Of a stretch of 64,000 nucleotides of DNA, positions 42,146 through 51,129 are shown piece after piece. A program made the translations under genes and the position numbers. The notes under the pieces were generated by a model, which did no database searches, was not told the origin of the DNA, and was given only the letters and a program-made list of their open reading frames with translations. The first letter of the stretch is position 1, and each line of letters opens with the position of its first letter. Source of the DNA: Actinomycetes bacterium (GTDB taxonomy: Bacteria > Actinomycetota > Actinomycetes > Mycobacteriales > Mycobacteriaceae); assembly GCA_023461275.1 (NCBI GenBank), contig JAEYMI010000054.1, forward strand, positions 32,578 through 96,577, in the 5' to 3' direction.

Positions 42146-43863
42146 CGTCCGTGCTCCGCAGTGACCACGTGGGTACGGGCGGCGCCGGCCTCGGCGATCG
42201 CGTCGCGGCCGATCCGGTCGGCGAGGTCGTCGTCGAACTGCCCGTCGACGAGGACGAACGCGACGCGCGCGACGGTGTTGCCGCGATTGGCCCAGGCGTG
42301 ACTGGTACCGCGCTGCACGACGACGTCTCCTGCGGTCAGGGTCACTTCACCATCTTCGAGCAGGAGGGTGAGTTCGCCGTCGATGACGATGCCGTAGTCG
42401 ATGGATTCGGTTCGGTGCCAGGGTGATTGGCGTCCGTCGCGCAGATGTCCGGGAGCGAACTCGTTGATCCGGATGCGCGTTCCACCTGCCGGCGGCGGGA
42501 TGTGGATCGCTCCGGCGGCGGGATCCGGTTCGGTGGGGCTCACTATCGCGGGGGTTGTCGCCGTGGACCAGACCTCGACGAAGGACACACCGTCGTGGGG
42601 CAGCTCGGTCACCGTCGGTGCGCCGTCGAACAGGATTCCGGAGACACCCGCGTCGTCGTGACCGGTCACGACCCGCCGCGTGACCTGCCGGTCATGATCC
42701 GACGATGTCGGAGCCATCTCGGCGAACGTCTCGGCCACCCAATCCGCGATGAACTGCGTCGCATTGTCCATCGCGTCGAGATGTACGTGCTCGACGCCGC
42801 CGTCGTGGTCGGTGAACACGCGCAGGTCGCACTTGGGGCTGGCAGTCGCCTGTGCGTGACTCTGATAGGCGTCGCTGACCGGGATCTGGCGGTCGTTCTC
42901 GCCGTGGGTGATCAGGAACGGCACCTCGATCTGCTCGACGACCCGGTCGAGAGTAATTCTGTCCCAAAGCTTTTCGAAGCTCTCCAGATCATCGCAACCC
43001 CACACCCACAGTGCGTGCTGCCAGTAGTGCGGCACGGGGTTCTCACCTTCGCGCTCCAAGCGCCGCCGCTGGGTCTGCCCCCAGTTGTGGTTGGCGCCCC
43101 ACGCGACGCACAGCGCGTAGCGCTTCTCGAACGCCGCTGCCCGTGGCGCGTAGTACCCGCCGAGCGACCAGCCGACGATGCCGATCCGGTCCGGGTCAAC
43201 TTCGGGACGGGTCAGCAGGTACTCGAGGCAGGCGGTGCCGGCGCGTTCGGCATCGGGGACGGCGTGGATGCCATGCAGTCGCAGGGCGCCGCCGGTGCCG
43301 GGCTGATCGACCATGAGGGTCGAGACGCCGCGGCGGGCGAGCTCTTCCGGGAACCTCGAGCCGAGCATCTGCTCCTTGAAACTGTCGAAACCGTTCCACT
43401 GCACCACAACCGGTGCCGGCGAGCGGTCGCTGCCGGGTGCGGGCCACAAGTAGGCGGGCAGGACGCCGCCCTCGTAGGGCACCTCGACGATCTGCACCGG
43501 GCTGTCCGACAGCTCGATCGCCTTGCGCTGCAACTCCATTGCGCGACGGTAGACGGCGATACGGTCGCCGTCGGGACTCTGCATGCGTTCCGCGTTGAGC
43601 AGGTACAGGGCTGCCCGTCGGTACTTGTCGCCTGCCGAGAAGCGGCGGCCACGGGCTTCGTCGTCCTCGGCGAGTGCGACGAGTCGATCGGCGACCCGCG
43701 ACCAGGAGGCGAGGAATTCTGCGGTACCCGCGTCCTCACCGGCCCGCGACGCCTCCAGGATAGGGCGGCATGCCTCATCGACCTCGCCGATGGTGCCCCC
43801 GTTGTTCAGGGTGCCGACGACGGCCAGATTCCAGACGTAGTTGCCCGGGAAGTATTCGAACAT
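42142..43863 (-). CDS. Alpha/beta hydrolase fused to a C-terminal cupin domain
   Basis: A 573-residue fusion. Residues about 1-385 are an alpha/beta hydrolase with a helical N-terminal cap, like 2,6-dihydroxypseudooxynicotine hydrolase, a C-C bond hydrolase: VVQWNGFDSFKEQM, the nucleophile in GIVGWSLGGYYAPRAAAFEK, Asp in ITHGENDRQIPVSDA and His in GVEHVHLDAMD. Residues about 400-560 are a cupin (WHRTESIDYGIVIDGELTLL, GDVVVQRGTSHAWANRG). Cleavage and some isomerisation, sensing or binding of the product may be coupled. It lies between SDR and VOC genes in the catabolic operon, which fits a ring-fission product hydrolase. Confidence 0.85.
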   Translation of the reverse strand: MFEYFPGNYVWNLAVVGTLNNGGTIGEVDEACRPILEASRAGEDAGTAEFLASWSRVADRLVALAEDDEARGRRFSAGDKYRRAALYLLNAERMQSPDGDRIAVYRRAMELQRKAIELSDSPVQIVEVPYEGGVLPAYLWPAPGSDRSPAPVVVQWNGFDSFKEQMLGSRFPEELARRGVSTLMVDQPGTGGALRLHGIHAVPDAERAGTACLEYLLTRPEVDPDRIGIVGWSLGGYYAPRAAAFEKRYALCVAWGANHNWGQTQRRRLEREGENPVPHYWQHALWVWGCDDLESFEKLWDRITLDRVVEQIEVPFLITHGENDRQIPVSDAYQSHAQATASPKCDLRVFTDHDGGVEHVHLDAMDNATQFIADWVAETFAEMAPTSSDHDRQVTRRVVTGHDDAGVSGILFDGAPTVTELPHDGVSFVEVWSTATTPAIVSPTEPDPAAGAIHIPPPAGGTRIRINEFAPGHLRDGRQSPWHRTESIDYGIVIDGELTLLLEDGEVTLTAGDVVVQRGTSHAWANRGNTVARVAFVLVDGQFDDDLADRIGRDAIAEAGAARTHVVTAEHGR

Positions 43864-43897
43864 TGTTGTCCTCCAAGAGAAACAAGTAGATGTGCGG

Positions 43898-44689
43898 TCA
43901 GCCGGCGACGGCGTCCGCGATGATCTTGGCGCCGCCGTGTGCGGTATATCCGCCGTCGATGGGGATTTCGACGCCGGTGACGTACGACGACGCGTCGGAC
44001 AGCAGGAACACGACGACGTCGGCGACGTCGTCGGGTATGCCGACGCGGCCCAGTGGCGTCAGCGAGAGCTGAGCGGGCAGCATCGCTGGATTGGCTCCAG
44101 CCATCATCGGCGTCTCGATGTAGCCGGGATGCACGGCATTGACGCGGATGCCGCGCGGACCGAATTCGGTTGCGGCAACACGACTGAGACCCCGCAGACC
44201 CCACTTGCTGGCGGTATACGCGACGGTGTGGTGCGCGGTGAGTGCAGCGGCCGAGCCGACATTGACTATTGAGGCGCCGGGACCCATCCGAGGTGCGAGC
44301 GTTCGCATTCCGAGCATCGGGCCGGTCAGGTTGACCGCGATGACCCGGTCCCAGTCGTCGGTGCTGACGTTCGCGAGTCGGGAACGCTGCGGGATACCGG
44401 CATTGTTGACCAGGCCGTGCAACGGGGTGTCACCGAGAGTGCGGTCGAGGTCGGCCCAGCTCGACTCGTCGCCGACGTCGAGTTGCCGGTACTCGACGAC
44501 GCCGTGCAGACCGGCGGCCTGCGCGAGGAGGTCGTCGGCGTGCTCGACGATGTCGGTGGCGATCACGTGGGTACCCAGGGCAGCGAGGCGCAGCGCTTCG
44601 GCGGCACCTTGCCCGCGCGCGGCCCCGGTGATCACGACGGTGCGCGCGCTCCAGTCCTCACAGACACGCGTGCCGTCGACGCCGGTCAC
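43898..44689 (-). CDS. Short-chain dehydrogenase/reductase
   Basis: A 263-residue classical SDR. The cofactor loop is VVITGAARGQGAAEALRL, with an Asp at the end of strand 2 (IATDIVEHADD) that favours NAD. NNAG is in HGLVNNAGIPQRS, the catalytic Ser in VNVGSAAALTAHHTV and Tyr-Lys in YTASKWGLRG. The late PGYIETPMM is typical. It starts in a 4-base overlap with the flavin monooxygenase gene, and a 34-base gap separates it from the hydrolase. It probably oxidises or reduces an alcohol or diol intermediate of the pathway. Confidence 0.88.
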   Translation of the reverse strand: MTGVDGTRVCEDWSARTVVITGAARGQGAAEALRLAALGTHVIATDIVEHADDLLAQAAGLHGVVEYRQLDVGDESSWADLDRTLGDTPLHGLVNNAGIPQRSRLANVSTDDWDRVIAVNLTGPMLGMRTLAPRMGPGASIVNVGSAAALTAHHTVAYTASKWGLRGLSRVAATEFGPRGIRVNAVHPGYIETPMMAGANPAMLPAQLSLTPLGRVGIPDDVADVVVFLLSDASSYVTGVEIPIDGGYTAHGGAKIIADAVAG

Positions 44690-45819
44690 GCCGGCACCTG
44701 TAGAGCAGCCATCGACTCGGCCATCAGGGCCGCAGGATCGGCGCCCGGCGTACCGGGGTGGGTCTCCCAGTCGACGAGTTGCATGGAGTTGCGCACCACC
44801 ATCTCCACCCGCGGGCGGCGGCGGTCAGCGAACGCGGTGAGCAACTCGTCCAGTGCGATGGATGGCGCCTCCGGCGAGGTCAGCATGTCGGCCAGGACGA
44901 CGGCATCTTCGGTGCACATCGCGGCGCCCTGCGCGATGAGCGGCGGGCAGGCGTGGGCCGCATCGCCGATCAGGATCATGCGTCCGCGGTGCCATGGGCC
45001 GGTGACCAGGAGGGATTCGATGATCCGGTAGTCGATGACGGTGTCCTCGGTGATACCGGCGCGGATGTGGTCCCAGGAGCCGCCGTAGGCGGCGCAGCGC
45101 TCACGCAGTACCTCGGCACGCGACCGGCCGTCGGCGTCGGGGTCGAAGACCTCGTCGAGCAGGTAGGCGTAGCACTTGTCGTCGGAGATGGGGGCATAGC
45201 CTGCCTTGAATCGCGGACCGCCGTAGGCGAGCTCGGCGCAGTCCATGCCGGGGCGGCGATCGGTGACGATCCGCCAGATCCCCATCCCGACCTGCTGCGG
45301 GTCGGTTTCGATACCCATCAGGCCGCGCATGGCCGAGCCGATGCCGTCGGCGGCGATGACCAGGTCATATGTGGCGGTCGAACCATCGGACAAAGTGACC
45401 GCGGCGGCATCCTCGCGGTCGTCGACCTTGGTCACTGTCGTGCCGAGGAGTACCGAGACACCGGCGTCGTGAACGGCCTTGACCAGGGTCTCCTGTAGCG
45501 CGGACCGTACCGTGCCCATGCTCGGGGGCAGGTCGGCGCCACCCATGGCCGGGGTGGTCACGGTGTCGACGAGCGTGCCGTCGGCGTCGGTGATGCGGAT
45601 GGTGTCGAAGCCGACGCCGTCGGCCAGCACATCGTCGAGCACGCCGATCTCGCGAAGGGCGCGTAAGGCGTTGCCCTGCACGGTGATTCCGTGTCCGACG
45701 CCGAACCATCGGCTGGCGATCTCCACGAGGTCGACCTGTACCCCGCGTCGGGCGAGAGCCACGGCCACCACCGAACCGGTGATGCCGCCGCCCACCACAA
45801 GAACTCTGTTCACTGTCAT
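44686..45819 (-). CDS. FAD-dependent aromatic monooxygenase (PHBH/UbiH fold)
   Basis: A 377-residue flavin hydroxylase. FAD binding: VLVVGGGITGSVVAVALARR (GxGxxG) at the N-terminus, DLVIAADGIGSAMR (DG motif) in the middle and RMILIGDAAHACPPLIAQGAAM (GD motif) near residue 285. Such enzymes take NAD(P)H and O2 and put one hydroxyl on a ring. It is the first gene of the minus-strand catabolic operon, opposite the plus-strand operon that holds the extradiol dioxygenase, so making the catechol that the dioxygenase cuts is a sensible role. The substrate is unknown. Confidence 0.9.
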   Translation of the reverse strand: MTVNRVLVVGGGITGSVVAVALARRGVQVDLVEIASRWFGVGHGITVQGNALRALREIGVLDDVLADGVGFDTIRITDADGTLVDTVTTPAMGGADLPPSMGTVRSALQETLVKAVHDAGVSVLLGTTVTKVDDREDAAAVTLSDGSTATYDLVIAADGIGSAMRGLMGIETDPQQVGMGIWRIVTDRRPGMDCAELAYGGPRFKAGYAPISDDKCYAYLLDEVFDPDADGRSRAEVLRERCAAYGGSWDHIRAGITEDTVIDYRIIESLLVTGPWHRGRMILIGDAAHACPPLIAQGAAMCTEDAVVLADMLTSPEAPSIALDELLTAFADRRRPRVEMVVRNSMQLVDWETHPGTPGADPAALMAESMAALQVPA

Positions 45820-46050
45820 GGTCAGTCCTGTTCGTTGCCTGTAACTGGCTGGTTGGAGATGAAAGGCCGGGGGCTCGCGAAGAGCGTCGGACCCGGTGAT
45901 CTATGACGCTATGTGACCTCGATGTTGCGCAGAACACACAATTTGGCGATACCAGGCATCGGCGAACCATGGTTCTGCCGTACCACTCCTCGGACTTACG
46001 TTTTTGTGCACCACATCACAACCCGAGCGAATCATCGAGGAGCACACATC
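45820..46050. promoter_or_regulatory. Divergent promoter region of the catabolic island
   Basis: A 231-base gap between the two divergent operons with no supported ORF. It is relatively AT-rich in the middle (AACACACAATTTGGCG, CTTACGTTTTTGTGC). Regulation of both arms by the LysR proteins is expected here, though I see no unambiguous LysR box. Confidence 0.5.
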
Positions 46051-46344
46051 ATGGCGTTCATCTGTTCGGCCACCTGGACCGCACTGGAAGGCAAGGAAGA
46101 CGTCGTCCGCGAGGCCCTGCGACACCTGTCGCCGGCCAGCCGCACCGAACCGGGCTGTCTGCACTATCAAGCCTACGTCGATCCCGACGAGCCTCGCGTC
46201 TTCCGCATCTTCGAGGTCTACGACGACGAGACCGCCTTCAAGGCGCACGGTACCTACGACCACTTCGTCACCTGGGCGCTCGGCCAGGCGATCCCCGCGC
46301 TGGAGAACCGTCAGCGCGACTTCTACGAGACCTTGGATTTCTGA
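46051..46344 (+). CDS. Antibiotic-biosynthesis monooxygenase (ABM) domain protein
   Basis: A 97-residue small dimeric ferredoxin-fold protein of the ABM/YgiN type. Sequence order ICSATWTALEGKEDVVREAL, SRTEPGCLHYQAYVDPDEPR, VFRIFEVYDDETAFKAHGTY matches the family. Members act as cofactor-free quinol monooxygenases, decarboxylases or isomerases. It starts at 46051 with CGAGGAG 11 bases upstream, the first gene of the plus-strand operon. The FAH gene begins 1 base after its stop. Confidence 0.85.
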   Translation: MAFICSATWTALEGKEDVVREALRHLSPASRTEPGCLHYQAYVDPDEPRVFRIFEVYDDETAFKAHGTYDHFVTWALGQAIPALENRQRDFYETLDF

Positions 46345-46345
46345 G

Positions 46346-47314
46346 ATGCGACTGGCCACCATCGAACTCGAGGGGACCGCTGTCGGCGCCGTCGTCGTCG
46401 ACGACGACACGGTCTTTCCGCTGCCGGCCGGTGTCGATGTGCTCGACGCGCTCGCCCTGTCGCCGACAGAGCGCGCAGCACTCGACACCATGGCCCGCTC
46501 CGGCACGGGCATCCCGTTGACCGACGTCCGCCTGCTTCCACCAATCGCTTCTCCCGCGCTGCGCGATTTCGTCGCCTTCGAGGAGCACGTCGTCGGTGTC
46601 AGCCGCAGTATCGACGGCACCGACGCGGTTGCCGAAGCCTGGTACGAGGCACCCGCTTTCGTCTTCATGAATCCGCACGCACTCATCGGTGCCGCCGACG
46701 ATCTGCCGATGCCTCCGCTGACCTCGGCACTCGACTTCGAACTCGAGATCGGTGCGATCGTGGGGCGACGCTGCCGCGACCTGTCGGTCGAGGAGGCCTA
46801 CGACCATATCGCCGGGTATTGCGTCGTCAACGACTGGTCAGCTCGTGACCTGCAACGACGCGAGATGCAGGTGGGCCTCGGGCCAGCCAAGGGCAAGGAC
46901 TTTGCGACCACCCTCGGGCCCTGGATCACCACCGCCGACGAGGTCGCCGACAAGCATCGCGACGGCATCCTCGACCTCGAGATGACTGTCGAGATCAACG
47001 GCAGGCCGGTCGGACGCGACCGCAGCGGTCACATGGCGTGGTCGTTCGCGGAACTGCTCTCGCATGCCAGCCGTGGCGCATGGGTCGGGGCAGGCGACGT
47101 CATCGCGTCCGGCACTTGCCACACCGGTGCGCTGGCCGAGATCTGGGGCCGCACCGGACGTCAAGAGCCGGCGCCGCTAGCAGTCGGTGACACCGTCACG
47201 ATGACCGTCGATGTTCTCGGCACCATTCGGAACACCGTCGTACCGGGCATCTCGCCCGGCCACGTCGTCCGCGGTGCCCGCGTCGGCGCCGGAGCCACGG
47301 CGGTGGCGTCATGA
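46346..47314 (+). CDS. Fumarylacetoacetate hydrolase family protein
   Basis: A 322-residue FAH-fold enzyme. Metal and catalytic region: SALDFELEIGAIVGRRCRDL (the Glu ligands), VNDWSARDLQRREMQVGLGP, GKDFATTLGPWIT, SGHMAWSFAELLSHASRG and SGTCHTGALAEIWGR. The RDLQ/KGKDFATTLGP run is closest to true fumarylacetoacetases, but the family also holds meta-pathway hydratases and decarboxylases. Together with the extradiol dioxygenase it could cleave a 1,3-diketone or oxo-acid from the ring-fission product. It overlaps the ALDH start by 4 bases (ATGA). Confidence 0.88.
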   Translation: MRLATIELEGTAVGAVVVDDDTVFPLPAGVDVLDALALSPTERAALDTMARSGTGIPLTDVRLLPPIASPALRDFVAFEEHVVGVSRSIDGTDAVAEAWYEAPAFVFMNPHALIGAADDLPMPPLTSALDFELEIGAIVGRRCRDLSVEEAYDHIAGYCVVNDWSARDLQRREMQVGLGPAKGKDFATTLGPWITTADEVADKHRDGILDLEMTVEINGRPVGRDRSGHMAWSFAELLSHASRGAWVGAGDVIASGTCHTGALAEIWGRTGRQEPAPLAVGDTVTMTVDVLGTIRNTVVPGISPGHVVRGARVGAGATAVAS

Positions 47315-48690
47315 GCGTCATCGCCGCGGCCGACAGCACCGCACTCGCGACCATGAGCCCGAGCGAGGTCGATCGAATGCTCGCGCAGGCCGTCACCGCA
47401 CAACAGGTGTGGCGGACGGTCGAGGTGTCCGAACGTGCTCGACTGCTCCGCAACTTGGCTCAGGTCCTGCGCGACCGTGCCGAGGCCTATGGCGAACTGA
47501 TCACCCGGGAGATGGGCAAGCCGATCACCGAAGCAGTCGCCGAGGTGCGCAAATGCGCATTGGCATGCGATTACTACGCCGACCACGGACCGGCGGTGCT
47601 CGCCGACCGCGACGTGGTCACCTCGGCGCGCCGATCGTACGTGGCGCAGGAACCGATGGGTGTGGTCCTCGCGGTGATGCCATGGAACTTCCCCTTCTGG
47701 CAGGTCATCCGGTTCGCCGCGCCGGCACTGCTTGCGGGTAACGCCGGTATCGTCAAACACGCCGCCAACGTCTCGCGCAGCATGTTGGCCATCGAGGAGG
47801 CGTTCCTCGCTGCCGAGTTTCCGCCGCATCTGTTGCGCGCGTTGATCATCGACGAATCGGTGGTCGCCAATGTCGTCGACGGCCTGCTGGCCGATCCGCG
47901 CACTGCCGCGGTCACCCTCACCGGCAGCAACCGTGCCGGTGCGGCGGTCGCCGCCGCAGCCGGTCGCTCGACCAAGAAGGTGGTGCTCGAGCTCGGGGGC
48001 TCCGATCCGTTCATCGTCCTCGCCGACGCGGACATCGCGGAGATCGCGGGCCCCGACGGGCCGGCAGTGCGCTCCCGTTTCCTCAACGGTGGCCAGAGTT
48101 GCCTGGCTGCCAAGCGATTCATCGTCGAGGACTCGGTCGCCGACGAGTTCACCGACCGGTTGACGAGATCCGTTGCAGCCCTTCGGGTCGGTGACCCGAT
48201 GGACCCCGACACCCAGATCGGTCCGATGGCGCGGCCCGACCTGGTCGACGGCGTCGAGCGGCAGGTCACCGAATCGGTCGCCCTGGGCGCGCGCATCCTG
48301 ACCGGAGCGGTCCGGAGCCGGGTCGACGGCGTCGAAGGGGAATACTTCCTGCCGACCGTGCTTTCCGACGTCACGGCCGACATGCCGGTGTTCACCGAGG
48401 AGACCTTCGGTCCGGTGGCCGCTGTCATTCGCGCCCGCGACGCCGACCACGCCGTCGAACTCGCCGACACCACCGAATACGGGCTCGGCGCAAGCATCTG
48501 GACAGCCGACGAGGCCAGGGCACTGCGGCTCGGGTCCCGCCTCACCTCCGGGGCGCTGTTCGTCAACGCCGTCGTCGCCTCTGATCCGCGGATGCCGTTC
48601 GGCGGCACCCGATCGAGCGGCTATGGCCGCGAACTCGCCTCCGACGGACTCCTCGAATTCACCAACACCCGCACGATCTGGGTCGGCTGA
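47311..48690 (+). CDS. NAD(P)-dependent aldehyde dehydrogenase
   Basis: A 459-residue ALDH in the succinate-semialdehyde dehydrogenase branch. The cofactor region begins at VMPWNFPFWQVIRFAAPAL; the catalytic Glu is in VLELGGSDPFIVL and the catalytic Cys in FLNGGQSCLAAKRF; FTEETFGPVAAV and GGTRSSGYGRELA are family-typical. The Lys-Pro region has KHAANVS in place of the usual KPAS, a small change. It overlaps the FAH gene and would oxidise an aldehyde released in the pathway. Confidence 0.92.
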   Translation: MSVIAAADSTALATMSPSEVDRMLAQAVTAQQVWRTVEVSERARLLRNLAQVLRDRAEAYGELITREMGKPITEAVAEVRKCALACDYYADHGPAVLADRDVVTSARRSYVAQEPMGVVLAVMPWNFPFWQVIRFAAPALLAGNAGIVKHAANVSRSMLAIEEAFLAAEFPPHLLRALIIDESVVANVVDGLLADPRTAAVTLTGSNRAGAAVAAAAGRSTKKVVLELGGSDPFIVLADADIAEIAGPDGPAVRSRFLNGGQSCLAAKRFIVEDSVADEFTDRLTRSVAALRVGDPMDPDTQIGPMARPDLVDGVERQVTESVALGARILTGAVRSRVDGVEGEYFLPTVLSDVTADMPVFTEETFGPVAAVIRARDADHAVELADTTEYGLGASIWTADEARALRLGSRLTSGALFVNAVVASDPRMPFGGTRSSGYGRELASDGLLEFTNTRTIWVG

Positions 48691-48715
48691 CCGGCCCCGG
48701 AAGGAACGACACATC

Positions 48716-49672
48716 ATGTCGCACAACACTATTGACGAATCACGTCTCCTGACCCATCTACGTCACCTCGACCTCGCCGTCCCCGGCCTGGACAAAGCCG
48801 TCGAATTCTTCGAGAAGACCTGGGGTCTGGTTCGCACCGCCGACGACACCGGCATCGTCTACCTCGCCGCCGAAGGGTCGCCGGAGCAGTTCGTCGTACG
48901 CCTCCGGGAAGCCTACGAAAAGCGTCTCGACCTCATCGCCTTCGGTGCCGAGAACGCCGACGACGTCGATGCGCTCGCCGCACGCCTCGGCAGCGCCGAC
49001 GTACCGCTGATCACCGAACCCGGCGAATTGCAGACTCCCGGTGCGGGATACGGCTTCCGGTTCTTCGACGTCGACGGCCGCACCATCGAGGTGTCCACCG
49101 GTGTCGCCGAGCGCAAGCACCGCAAGATCGAGGAGCGCGAAGCGGTTCCGGTGCGCCTGTCGCACGTTGTGGTGAACTCGTCCGATCCGGGACGGACCCG
49201 CGGGTTCTACGAGCGTCACCTCGGCTTCAAGCTCAGCGACACCCTCGCCAACGACCACATGGGCGACCTGATGTACTTCATGCGCTGCAACAACCGGCAT
49301 CACAGTTTCGCGATCGCCCGCGGGCCGCACACCGCGCTGCACCATGCGTCGTTCGAGATGCGCGGTATCGAGGAATGGATGCGCGGGACCGGCAAGATCA
49401 TGCGCGCCGGGTACCGCAAGGTGTGGGGACCGGGCCGGCACATGGCCGGCGACAACACCTTCGCCTACTTCCTCGACGCGCACGGCAACACCGTCGAATA
49501 CACCACCGCCCTGTGCGAAATCGACGAGGACACCTGGCATCCGAGCATCTACGACACCGAGGATCCGCTGACCCAGGACCAGTGGGGCACCTCCGACCCG
49601 ATGAGCGAGCTCGTCGCGAAGGAGAGCTTCAACGACGTCGACAAGGGATGCTTCGTCGCGCCGCCGGTCTAG
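48716..49672 (+). CDS. Extradiol ring-cleavage dioxygenase (VOC, catechol 2,3-dioxygenase type)
   Basis: A 318-residue type I extradiol dioxygenase made of two VOC modules. The C-terminal module holds the Fe2+ ligands: His150 in VRLSHVVVNSS, His210 in ALHHASFEMRG and Glu261 in NTVEYTTALC. GNTVEYTT is the family motif. The N-terminal module begins with LTHLRHLDLAVPG. It uses O2 to cut a catechol-like ring next to the hydroxyls. ATG at 48716 has GGAAGGA upstream. It sits in the middle of the plus-strand operon after ALDH, and is the strongest pointer to an aromatic substrate. Confidence 0.92.
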   Translation: MSHNTIDESRLLTHLRHLDLAVPGLDKAVEFFEKTWGLVRTADDTGIVYLAAEGSPEQFVVRLREAYEKRLDLIAFGAENADDVDALAARLGSADVPLITEPGELQTPGAGYGFRFFDVDGRTIEVSTGVAERKHRKIEEREAVPVRLSHVVVNSSDPGRTRGFYERHLGFKLSDTLANDHMGDLMYFMRCNNRHHSFAIARGPHTALHHASFEMRGIEEWMRGTGKIMRAGYRKVWGPGRHMAGDNTFAYFLDAHGNTVEYTTALCEIDEDTWHPSIYDTEDPLTQDQWGTSDPMSELVAKESFNDVDKGCFVAPPV

Positions 49673-49785
49673 GACCGCGAACAGGCTCCGCCGCAAGCCA
49701 ATCCAGCCCGCTGTCAGCACAATTCTCGCTCCACCCGTATCCCGACAACAACTCGCTCTGACCTGTCTTACCGAGGAGAACTCCC

Positions 49786-51129
49786 ATGCCCGAACCCGCA
49801 GCCCCCGTCGTCGCGACCTATCCCGCGGGCCCCATCGCGACACCGTTCAGTGCTCCGCCAGATCTCACCGTGGCCCGGCACAATGCGAAGTTCCTGATCG
49901 CATTCCTGTTGGCATACTTCGGTTTCTGGGTCACCTACCTGACCCCGCCGATCGTGAGCCTGTCGCTGCGGCTGTCGTCGGTGCTTCCCGCCGGTGACCG
50001 CGCCGGCGCGCTGTCGCTGGTACTGGGGGTCGGTGGCATCGTGTCGGTGCTGACCAATCCGATCGTCGGCGCGCTCAGCGACCGCACCACGTCGCGGTTC
50101 GGCATGCGGATGCCCTGGATCGTCGGCGGCACTGTCGTCACGGTCGTCGGACTGACCGCATCGGCCCTCTCGCCGTCGCTGCCCGGCATCTTCGCCGGTT
50201 ACCTCGTGGCTACGCTCGGCGTGAACGCCGTGGTCGCAGCGTTGATCGCACTGGTACCGGATCAGGTACCCCCGTCGCTGCGCGGTCGGGTCTCCGGTCT
50301 TGCCGGAATGTGTACGCCGGTCGGCGCGGTGGTCGGTGCGATGCTTGTGCCCGGCCTGTCGCAGATCGGTCCGCTCGCCATGTTCCTGACCCCGGCGGCG
50401 TTCCTGGTGATCGGTGTCGTGCTGCTGGTCATTATGGTCGACGACCGCCGTCTGTCAACCGAGGCGGCGGCGCGGTTGCCGAAGCTCGGCCTCACCGGCC
50501 TGGCCAAGAGCTACTGGATGAGTCCCCGCAAGCACCCCGATTTCGCCTGGACCTGGCTGAGCCGGTTCCTGCTGTTCATGGGCAGTGCGTCCCTGGTCAC
50601 CTTCCAGGTGCTCTACCTGATCAATCAGCTGAGCTACTCGATCACTGACGTCGCCGGCATCGTCGCCATCTCGACCCTGGTTCACTATTTCTTCACCTTC
50701 GCCATCAGTCCGTTCGCCGGATGGCTCTCGGATCGTCTCGGCCGTCGCAAGATCTTCGTCGGCGCGGGTGCGGTGATCTACGCGCTCGGCCTGATCGCGG
50801 TTGCGCTCGCCCACTCGCTGCCACTGTTCCTCGTCGGTATGGCGGTCACCGGACTAGGTGAGGGCATCTACGTTGCCGTCGACCTCGCACTCGTCGCCGA
50901 CGTCCTGCCCGACAAGGACGACGCCGCACGCTCGATGGGTCTGTTCACCGTCGCCAACACCCTGCCGCCGGCTCTCGCCCCGGCCATCGCCCCTGTGTTC
51001 CTGGCCATCCCGGCGTTCGGTTCCTTCGTCACCGGAGCCGACGGCAACTTCGTCGCCCTGTTCCTGGCGTCCGCCATCTTCGCCCTCCTCGGTGCGCTCG
51101 CGATCCGTCCCGTCAAGGCGACCCGATGA
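49786..51129 (+). CDS. MFS transporter, likely uptake of the catabolic substrate
   Basis: A 447-residue major facilitator with about 12 helices. GALSDRTTSRFGMRMPWIVG is motif A after helix 2; the second half repeats it as GWLSDRLGRRKIFVGAG. The style (long N-terminal cytosolic tail, SDR.G.R.PW) resembles glycoside/sugar- or acid-transport MFS members rather than drug efflux. Placed between the dioxygenase and the FAD oxidase in a catabolic operon, import of the growth substrate is the likely role. Its stop overlaps the oxidase start. Confidence 0.88.
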   Translation: MPEPAAPVVATYPAGPIATPFSAPPDLTVARHNAKFLIAFLLAYFGFWVTYLTPPIVSLSLRLSSVLPAGDRAGALSLVLGVGGIVSVLTNPIVGALSDRTTSRFGMRMPWIVGGTVVTVVGLTASALSPSLPGIFAGYLVATLGVNAVVAALIALVPDQVPPSLRGRVSGLAGMCTPVGAVVGAMLVPGLSQIGPLAMFLTPAAFLVIGVVLLVIMVDDRRLSTEAAARLPKLGLTGLAKSYWMSPRKHPDFAWTWLSRFLLFMGSASLVTFQVLYLINQLSYSITDVAGIVAISTLVHYFFTFAISPFAGWLSDRLGRRKIFVGAGAVIYALGLIAVALAHSLPLFLVGMAVTGLGEGIYVAVDLALVADVLPDKDDAARSMGLFTVANTLPPALAPAIAPVFLAIPAFGSFVTGADGNFVALFLASAIFALLGALAIRPVKATR

